Shown here piece by piece: positions 42,995-51,900 of a DNA stretch of 64,000 bases. The stretch spans positions 4,223,501 to 4,287,500 of the forward strand of contig CM034392.1 in assembly GCA_019925095.2 (NCBI GenBank), given 5' to 3'. Position 1 is the first letter of the stretch. Each line of letters begins with the position of its first letter. A model generated the notes under the pieces. It was not told the DNA's origin, did not search any database, and saw nothing but the letters and a program-made list of their open reading frames with translations. This stretch comes from Dendrolimus kikuchii (Eukaryota; Arthropoda; Insecta; Lepidoptera; Lasiocampidae). The position numbers and the translations under genes are program-made.

Positions 42995-43235
42995 GGTCTA
43001 GCTGATGGAAAGTGGTTAACATCGCCTATGGATATTTGTAATATCAATGGTGCTACCAATGTGCTGCCGCTCTCTAAAGGGGGACTGAAACCTGCCCACT
43101 AATGCCGGAACACAACTCAAGGTAGTTATGGCGGCATACAGACGGGCAAATACCCTACCACCTGGCTGTGGGTTGTTTTGTCGCCTCTTATGACAGGCCG
43201 CAGGATATTGTATTCTTTCTCCGTTCCTGCACGGA
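42995..43235 (-). mobile_element. Retroposon family A copy
   Basis: From GATGGAAAGTGGTTAACATC through GCCGGAACACAACTCAAGGT to CTTTCTCCGTTCCTGCACGG. Its poly-T side is lost. Confidence 0.65.
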
Positions 43236-43292
43236 TTCTTCCATGATTGAAGCACAGATTGCTTCAAATTGAACAATATAAATATAATGCTC

Positions 43293-43425
43293 ATCTTTAC
43301 ATAATATAAAACAAAGTGTCTGTCTGTATGTATATCCACTAACTCCTCCTAAACCACGTAACGGATTTTTAGCGGTTTTCACCGTCAGCTGGATACTTTT
43401 TCACTGAAGGTTTATACATTTAAAA
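43293..43425 (+). mobile_element. Helitron-like 5' fragment
   Basis: TCTTTACATAATATAAAACA, then GTGTCTGTCTGTATGTATAT and CGTAACGGATTTTTAGCGGT, a familiar Helitron-type 5' region. It abuts the family A copy. Confidence 0.4.
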
Positions 43426-43749
43426 AACCTAATTAAGTTTATATGTAAGTAAAATACAGGTACTTCCTATGGTTTGACCCTAGTAATTTGTATAATCTAA
43501 TCACTTTCCATCAGGCGTATCGTCAACTAGCTTGACGTTATTAGCCTAGAAAACAATGTAACTCACCCCACCATCAATAACTACTTGAATATCGACCCTG
43601 CATTTCTTGACCGCCCGACCCGTTTTACTGACCCGATTACGTTGTCACGTAAAATGTGCAGACTTAAGAAAACTATATTTATAGATTTTAATTTTCTTCT
43701 GTGAATTACACGCATAATGTTTATTTATTGCTGGGTTATTGGAGTTCAG

Positions 43750-44395
43750 TCAGGGTTAACCATGCCCGCTGGAGGGCATGGTGAAAGCCATGCTCCAGCA
43801 AAAGGTGTTGGTCCGAGGTTGCCTCCTGTGAGTCGTTCATGACCCAGAACGAGGCGTCGGAGAGGCAAAGGGAGGCGAGTGCGTATGCGGACCCCATCCG
43901 CAGAAGGCGGTTCCGGGGTCGGAGGCATCGCCACGCACAAAGGCTCCTCTCTCCATGATTCCAGCACAGGGGGCCCCGTGGACGTGTGGGCGATCCCGTG
44001 GATTTCTCCCGCAGGACACCCTGAGTTCGTCGACAAGCGTTGGGGCGTCACAGACGCAGTAACTATTGGTCCAGTTCCTGTGACGACCCGTCAAAGCGTG
44101 TGAGCTAGGTGCACAGGTTAGTTCTAGTAGGTAGTTTGATAGCCGACAATCCCCCTGTCCTCCGCTCGGAGGCCATGGGGGCATACGGCCGATCAAGAGT
44201 CCCACACATCCCTTGGTAAGCCTTCCCCCCAGGCCCGAGGGTGGTGTCCCAAAAAAAGACATTCCCCCTGCGTAATAAAAAAAGGTTGACCATGCCAGTG
44301 ATGTAGACCACCGCAAGTGTCCAAGACAGTTTACGATAGCCTTGCGTAGAAGCTTCACGGTGAAGTTTCTATGGCTCTACAGTTTTCCCGCAGCA
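43750..44395. other. GC-rich block, probable retroelement relic
   Basis: About 640 bp of GC-rich DNA in AT-rich surroundings with CATGCCC...GGGCATG hairpins near 43760. A 173-codon minus-strand frame (43837-44358) and two shorter ones overlap, but none shows a domain I recognise. Composition suggests an inserted LINE 5' region or an old gene fragment. Confidence 0.35.
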
Positions 44396-44399
44396 CTTT

Positions 44400-44630
44400 G
44401 CTAGGTGGTAGGGTAATTGCCTGTCTGGATGACTACCACCTCTGGTCTAGAGTATGCCGCCATAACAACCTTGAGTTGTGTTCCGGTATTAATGGCTAGG
44501 TTCCAGTCGTCCTTTAGAGAGCGGTAGCACATTGGTAGCACTTTTGGTATTACAAATGTCCATAGGCGATGGTAATCGCTTTCCATCAGGTGAGTCACCA
44601 GCCTGTCCGCTGTACTTTCGTACTAAAAAA
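44400..44630 (+). mobile_element. Retroposon family A copy
   Basis: GGTGGTAGGGTAATTGCCTG, GTATGCCGCCATAACAACCT, TTTCCATCAGGTGAGTCACC and a short A-run. Moderately diverged. Confidence 0.68.
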
Positions 44631-45002
44631 ACGATAGTTACAAAAACAACACAATATCAAAATGGTTATGAGATGGTCGCTACGGTTCACGAAATATATT
44701 TGATATAATAAAATGACCAATTTAACCGTTATAATGTTATAATAAGATTAACATGTATTTTAAAAATATTTTGAATTTTAAAATATTTTAATGAAACTAA
44801 ACGTATGTATTAGAATCATATGCCTGTCTGTCTACGTAATTAAAATTCCCAACGCACTTGTAGTTTAAATCCGTGCGTTACTAATCCACAGTTGAATAAC
44901 ATTTGTTTCCTTAAACTTTAACCATGGCCTCATGCCTTAATTATAATACGTTAATTATTATCTAGAGTACTATTGAACAGATTCGCCTGAATTTTCTTTG
45001 TT

Positions 45003-45135
45003 CAGAATACATACATACATATTATCACGCCTGTTTCCTATGGGGGTAGGCAGAGACTATAGATCTCCACTTGCGACGATCCTGACAAACAACTTTCGCT
45101 TCATCTACTTTCATTAACCTCTTCCTACATGCACG
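45003..45135 (-). mobile_element. LINE 3' fragment, relative of family C
   Basis: Minus strand reads MKVDEAKVVCQDRRKWRSIV and SAYPHRKQA, with an (ATGT)-type tail at 45007-45022. A subfamily distinct from the RAYPARELA copies. Confidence 0.55.
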
Positions 45136-45670
45136 TTTATTTGATATGCTGAGAATATACCGGTGAAAATTCGCTATGCGGTATACTTATATCTCATAAG
45201 CGGACCATTGTCCACAACCACTTTTTCAAGTCTTGTATTCCTCTTTTTTTAGCCGGTTAAAAAGAGGTCAACCTCGGAAAATATGGGCTTTGATTTTAAC
45301 AAAACAGATTAAATACTTAATTCATCTGGCTATAAACACGACACCACGATGAACACATGGTTAATATCCAATTCATTGAACAAGCCGTATACTTTAATTA
45401 AAATATGAATAGACTCACTGTCTTTTCTATTCGCTCGAGTATTTTATTTACGCTTGATGATTCATCGTGCGTAGAATACGAGCGTGTGGGCGGTCGAGTA
45501 AACGCATTATATAAAACAGACATTTATATTGACTGTTGCTGTGCTTAGAAATGTTACAGATCCGAGGGACATCTTTTTTTAACGAGATGTAATCCGTCAT
45601 TGACACCCTATTGCCCATGGATAGCAGTAAGGTAGTGTTGGAGAGCAGTAAGGTAGTGTTGGTGTTATGT
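45136..45670. other. No gene seen
   Basis: Mixed AT-rich DNA with a short duplicated block near 45625-45660 (GGAGAGCAGTAAGGTAGTGT-like, twice). Confidence 0.4.
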
Positions 45671-45674
45671 CTAC

Positions 45675-45895
45675 AAATGTCTAGCCATGCCGTCTCCGCC
45701 AGGTCCCGGTAGAAGGGGAAGGTGCAAAAAATGATGTTGTGAAGGATGACATGCGTACCAATGGTCTCAAAACGGGGGATGCTGAAGACCGCGCGAAGTG
45801 GAATAAAAAAAGTAGGAAAGCGGAACCTGGGCGTCGGAATGAAGGCTCCGAACGCAACCGAGATTTAATGTTCGGATGATGATGTTGATGAGCAG
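45675..45895 (+). pseudogene. Degraded RTE-like LINE C-terminus
   Basis: Same blocks as 42230-42470 (GCCATGCCGTCTCCGCCAGG, AAGGATGACATGCGTACCAA, ACGGGGGATGCTGAAGACCG) with an internal deletion of about 20 bp and a GATGATGTTGATGA tail. Confidence 0.65.
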
Positions 45896-46674
45896 TAAGG
45901 TAGTGTTGAACTCTCGATGGCATGCTCGGACCTACCAACTAGATCACCCCCGGTGTTCCATCGCAACACCGTAATGTCAAAACTTAGGGAACCAAAAATA
46001 CTTCGGATAACCCTGATGGTGTCGGCTCATGGGGGACTGTTCTTGCAGACAGTCAGCAAAGAAAAGCAGAGAGCTGCGTAGTTCTCTAGACGCGCGTACA
46101 GGAACACATGGCAGCGCCCTCTCAGGTCTTTTATTGGAGCGGTGAGATTCTCTGTCTTATGCATCGACCAAGGCCATTGTCAATTCATAATTACGTCATT
46201 AGTTATAGCGACAGATTGACATTATGCAATTAGGCGGGTCAAGGTTGACAAAATATTGAGTTTACTATTTAATATGTCTTAAAAGGAGTGGCGCTTTATT
46301 TGGTATCAGAGGTGAGCAGCCTCGTTGTTCTAACCTCAGTATGTTTACATTTGCATTTTATATTACTTATAAACTTTTAATGTTATATGTCATCTTCGAG
46401 CAGGTTTAAAGTGTTTAAACATTGGCATTTAAATCCCCAATGAGGAATATTAAAAAGCTACACAAAATATAACTTCCGGACATTTTATTAGTCTTAGGAA
46501 GTTCCCATACTAGTCAAGTACTATGCAAACACAAGCCAAAAGGAGCTTCAGGGATATAGTTCTCACCGGCTCGATGCAGTTTTCAACCGTTAAATGGGAT
46601 AACTGACATAGAATACGTTTATCCCGAAAAGTCGTATCCAAATTTTAAAATCTGATTCAAATTTCTTTGATTTA

Positions 46675-47128
46675 AGGTTTGGTCAAACAGCGAACGGGAC
46701 GGGACGGCGAAGCGGCGCTAGCGGGACGGCATCGCGGCCTGGATGTCACACTGGGGGCGTGATGATCCCGCTAGCATCGCGTCGGCCGACCCGTCGTACT
46801 CGGCGCGATTTCTCAAGCATTTCGAAAAGAGTCTCGTTCATTTTTGTAAATAGATACAAAATTGGGGTCACGTCGAACGCGACGTGCTCCCGTCGCGCTG
46901 TCTATTTGACTACTCAAATGAATATCCATCAAAACACAAAAAGATCATCGCGCTCACGTCGCGATCGCGATCCGTCCCGCCGCACTCGTATTGCATACAG
47001 ACCGCAAGTCGAGCGCCGAGCGCGACGGCTTTATATGACATATTCTACTTAAACTAATTTATTACAACTCTTCACGTCCCGCTAGCGTCGCGTCGCCGTC
47101 CCGCCCCGTCCGATGTTTGAACAAACCT
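46675..47128. mobile_element. GC-rich MITE, PIF/Harbinger-like by target site
   Basis: Terminal inverted repeats of about 53 bp: AGGTTTGGTCAAACAGCGAA at the left and TTTGAACAAACCT at the right, with inner GCGCTAGCGGGACG matched by CGTCCCGCTAGCGTC. TTA flanks both sides (46672-46674, 47129-47131), the 3-bp duplication typical of PIF/Harbinger. The interior has CGCGATCGCGATC-rich stretches. The 97-codon frame inside is not a transposase. Confidence 0.75.
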
Positions 47129-47131
47129 TTA

Positions 47132-47270
47132 GGTTGCCTGGAAGAGATCGCTTTAAGCGATAAGGCCGCCTATTGTATTGCCTAGAAAATATTATAAATG
47201 TAGTCTGTTTTTGTAATTGTATATTTTGGTCTGCAATAAAGTGTTATCTCTCTCTCTCTTTCTAATATCC
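47132..47270 (+). repeat. LINE tail family D
   Basis: GGTTGCCTGGAAGAGATCGC, TTTAAGCGATAAGGCCGCC and CAATAAAGTGTTATC with a CT-rich microsatellite. The MITE before it sits right at its start. Confidence 0.6.
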
Positions 47271-47996
47271 ACCTTTGTTAACTGAACCGATTTTATATTA
47301 TTTGTGTTGTATTGTCCGCCGCGACTCCACCTGCTGGTCCCAGGCGGAAATACAGCGCTCGGTCTTAGCAGCTAGTTAGCACTGGATCCAATTTTAGGAC
47401 TTATATTGATGCCTTTATTTAATTTTTCTCAGTATTGTTAAAGTGTTTATTTGTCCTAAATAAAACAATTCTTTCTTTCTGTTGTTACTACTTTTTTGAT
47501 TAAAAAAGTTTTATTGTATTCGTTTACCTGTAATTTTGGACCGTTTTGTAGTTATATACTCGTGCTTTTGAAAACTAAAGAAGTTACATCGAATAGAGGT
47601 GACTTCAATGAAACAAGTCAAATGTATATTTAATATGGTAGAATGTTTTGTCTGTTTCGTTGATTACACCAAAAACGAACGCCCTTCACGCTTTGGTTCA
47701 CCGGGGAATTATACTGGCTACACCATTATTTATAATGGTAACATCTAATAGGTACATAAAACCTAGGTATACATATATTTACAATTTTTAAAAGAAATAT
47801 AAATTAATATCTCCTTGCCTCTATCGTGATTCCAGTTCAGATCGTATTAGCATAGAAACAAAATACTCATGTATGTCCGGGCTATAAAAATAGCCCGGAA
47901 TTTTGGAGGATTTGCATAGGGTCATGGGAATACCAACCACATAAAGGCCCCTTGACAAATTTAATATAAATGCGGCGTGATACTGACCGGCGATTA
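47271..47996. other. No gene seen
   Basis: Flank of the BEL/Pao insertion. No frame or repeat recognised apart from AATAAAACAATTCTTTCTTT at 47460. Confidence 0.4.
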
Positions 47997-48858
47997 TTGG
48001 CGGTGACGGGAGGGAGCTTCTTCTTATGAACTGCGAACGAACTAAACGAACTACTCACGAACTACAAAAAATGCGCCCCAAAGGCGTCCTATATTTATAG
48101 AGGCTACCTCCGCCGACCCCTCGCTTCGTCGTAACACCCCCTTTACTTTATTTCCTTAATTTTACATACATTAAGCCTTATGTTAACTTACCACTATTAT
48201 ACATTTTGGTACACCCTAGATCTTAGTACATTTCGAGGGTCCTTACACAGTTGTGACCCATGGTTTTTGTTAGCGGGACGTCGTAATGGGCGTTTACCTC
48301 GCCCCCCGCTTCATTAGTATAAATATAAAGCGCTGAGCGCCCTTACCATTACCTCATTACAAAAACGTGCGCTGTCGAGCGCGGACCTCTGCCTGCACCA
48401 TCATTATGGCCTACTCGCGTTCGGAGTAGGCAGTAGTGCAGGCATACCTCACGGATCCCGGGCTCCGGTTGCGTTCTGCAGTCCCGTAGCCCGGTTTCCG
48501 CTACCCTTTTGGGTCCCGGGTTCCAGGCGGCGTTCTGCACGCCTGTAACCCGGTTCCCTTTACATGCTGAGTCCCGGGCTCCAGGCGGCGTTCTGCACGC
48601 CTGTAGCCCGGTCTCATTTACCGGGATCTAATAGGGTCCTACTGGTCAATAAAAGGCACAACGCTACAACATTTATTTCCTAGTGAGTTAAGGCTTATTA
48701 CATTTTATATTCAATTCTTATAATTATAATTTATTTATTTAATTTCAAATTAATAACGGTTAAAAATAAACTATATCTATCTCAGTCCGACCCGTCTCTT
48801 TCCTGCGCCTAACGGTCGCGTATACATAGTCTGTGAGGCTTAGCAAATTATACCTATG
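47997..48858 (-). repeat. 3' LTR of the BEL/Pao element
   Basis: About 850 bp nearly identical to 54765-55632. Seen differences: CTTAGC against GTTAGC near 48842, a 9-bp AAAATACAA-type indel near 48066, and scattered changes at the low edge. It holds three tandem units of about 59 bp (48453-48622). Outer ends are approximate: there is no clean TG...CA and I could not identify a 5-bp target duplication. Confidence 0.85.
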
Positions 48859-48913
48859 TTCTTATCGCCTATTGAGACGGGTCGGTGAGTTTCATACATT
48901 GTGTTTGTCGTCG

Positions 48914-51900
48914 TCAACATTCTCCCGCCGTCGCGTCTCGCGATTCTCCTATGGGCAGCACGACGACTCTCTTGGTAGGCCGCCTCAGCACTCGTCCGCT
49001 GGCCGTCGTCACGTCCAGGACTCGAACCTCGCCGTCTCTGCCGGGATGCACTGCAGTCACTCGTCCTCGGGGCCATGTGTTACGGGGCAGATTTGGGTCG
49101 CAAATAATAACCAAATCGCCTACCTTAGGGTTGTCACCACTTGCGTAGGGCTCCCGCCGGTATTGTAGTAGCGGCAGGTACTCCCGCACCCACCGTCGCC
49201 AGAAGACATCGGCGAGGTACTGCGCGCGTCTCCAGTGCGCGCGCGCAGTCACGTCGCTGGCCTCGAAGTTCCCGGGGGCCGGCATGTGGCAGTTCGGCCC
49301 CAGGAGTAGCAGGTTCGGCGTGATGGCTGGGGGCTCGTCGGGACCCACGGCCACATGAGTGAGCGGCCGCGAGTTCACGGTGGCTTCGACTTCGGCGAGC
49401 AGTGTGGCGAGCGTCTCATCGCTCGGGCGCTGCTCGCGCAGGGTGACGCGCAACGCCTCTTTGACGGTGCGCACCATGCGCTCCCAGGCGCCGGCCATGA
49501 AGGGTGCCGCCGGCGGTAAGAACCGCCAGGCGATCTGCCGGCGCGACGCTTCCTCTTCGACGGCGCGCCCAGCCTCCGCGAGTTCGCGGTCGGCCGAGCG
49601 GAAACACGTAGCGTTGTCGCTCCAGAGTTCGGTGGGGACGCCGCGCCGCGCTATGAAGCGGCGCAGCGCGTTGATGGCTGAGTCAGCACTCAGCGACGCG
49701 ACGACCTCGAGGTGTAGTGCCCGTGACGTCATACATGTGAATAACGCCACATATCTCTTCTCCCGGTGACGGCCCACGGTCACCTCCAGTGGGCCAAAGT
49801 AGTCTACGCCCGTGAAGGTGAAGGGGCGCGAGTGATGCGCCAGGCGAGCTGCAGGCAGGCTCCCCGTCGATGGACTCGCTGGCTGGGCCCTCCTCAGTCG
49901 GCATTGGAGGCAGTTCCTCAACACTGCTTTGACTGAGGGCCGTATCTTCATAACCCACAGCCGCTGTCGTAGCTCGTTGACCACCATCTCGACGCCACCA
50001 TGGTGTAGTTTCTCGTGTACATGTTGTATGTACAACTTTGTGTATTTATGTTTCCCGTCTAAGATGGCAGGATTGGCCATCTCGTAGCTTATTTCTTGCG
50101 CCTCGTCGATTCTTCCTCGCAGCCGCAATATGTTATGTTCGTCGGTTTCTATAGTTAAACCGGCGAGCTCTCCCTTGTTATGACGTCGACGTATCGTATC
50201 GAGCGGTTTATCGCCGAACGATTCGCGTTGTGCGAGCGCAATGAGTTTACGCTCAGACAACATTAACATTTTCCCGTTGATTTTCTTGAATTTTCTTTCA
50301 ACGTTATTTTCTTTTGGACACTTCGATTTTTCTTTGTTCTTCTTCTTTATGTTTTTCTTCCACTCTTCGTCTGGAGTAGGATTCTTCTTTGTTCTTTTAC
50401 GGCGCGCGGCTGCCACCGTGTTCGTGGGTCGTTTGCATAGTCTGATAAATTGAAGTACGCGTCCCATCGTTCTCACTATGGTAGTCCAACGTGAGAAACG
50501 TTTGAAGTCGATGACGATGACGTCATTGTCTTCAGTTAATGTTGCGCACTTTTCTTCTCCGGTGGTTGGCACCTCGGTCTTCGTTTCTTGCGGCCATTTT
50601 TCTATGTCAAGATACAGGAACTTGGGGCCCGTAAACCACCTGTGTTGTGGGTTGAAGTCACTTGGTGTTTTACGCGTTGCGTCGTCTGCAACGTTCTGCG
50701 CCGAGGGTAACCATCGCCATTCATTTTTCTTAGTGAGGTCTTCTATTTCGGCGAGGCGATGGGCCACGAACGTTTTGTAAGTTCGCGGTTCCGCTCGAAT
50801 CCATGCTAGCGTAGTGCGCGAGTCGCTCCAGTATGTGTGACGGTGTAATTCCCAGTCGTGTCCCTCTTGCACGGACTTGCTCAGGCGGGCTCCCAGGACG
50901 GCTGCTTGGAGTTCGAGTCGCGGAATGGAGACTGGTTTCATTGGTGTCACGCGACTTTTAGCTGCCGCTATCATGACGTTGACCCGGCCGTCCGCCCGTG
51001 TCGTGCGTATGTACACAACCGCAGCGTATGCCTCTTCACTAGCATCGACGAATGTGTGCAACTCCCTGATCGCTGCCGGTGAATATTCGTAGCAGCGTGG
51101 AATGCGTAAGTTAGGTAGAGATATCAAGTCTCTCAGCCAATTTTTCCATTTGTCTTGCAGTTCCTCCGGGATGACTTCGTCCCATGTTGTTTTATATTTC
51201 CATGTATCTTGCATGATGCGTTTCGCCGGTGTGGTGAGGGGGGAAATGAACCCCAGGGGGTCGAATATTGACATAATGAGTCCCAGTGCCTCTCTCTTCG
51301 TCGGCATTCGACTCCCCGCCAATACTTCTGCCGGAACTCTTCTTTGATTGACACGAAAGCCAAGCGTGTCTTCTCTCACGTGCCACATCAGACCCAATGT
51401 TTTTTCTATTTCGCTCCCGCCGATTTCAACGGTGGTTTGACCGGATGGCGCGAAGCTTGAAATCGCCTCCTTATAATTGGAGGTCCACCCTCGGAGTTGG
51501 AAACCCGCTCGCCGCTGTATGTTGTCAACGGCAGCTGTCATTTTCCTGGCTTCTTCAACTGTTTGAAGGCTTTGCAGATAGTCGTCCATGTAATGATTGA
51601 CCACTATTGCCCTCGCCGCTTCTCTGTCTTCATTTTCAAATTCCCTTGCGTTCTTGTTTTTCACGTACAAGGCTACGCAAGGCGAAGACGTTGCACCAAA
51701 GATGAGCGACGTCATTCTATATTCCTCTGGAGGCTCGCTATCGCGGCGGTTGCCACGCCACAGAAAGCGTAATGCATCCCTGTCGGCTTCTATGATCTTC
51801 ACTTGCATGAACATTTCCTTTATGTCGGCAGACACTGCCACTGGATACTGCCGGTACTTCATGATGACTCCCGGTAGTGATCGAAGAAGGTCGGGTCCAG

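Noticed and set aside
43255..43300. Minus-strand MSIIFILFNL as first exon of tetraspanin 3
   Set aside because: It lies in a Helitron/retroposon junction and has no acceptable splice donor after FNL.
43837..44358. 173-codon minus-strand frame as a host gene
   Set aside because: Several overlapping frames of similar length exist in the GC-rich block, and no domain or splice context was found.
46759..47052. 97-codon Arg/Ser-rich plus-strand frame
   Set aside because: It lies inside the GC-rich MITE, whose CG-rich words generate Arg/Ser codons by chance.
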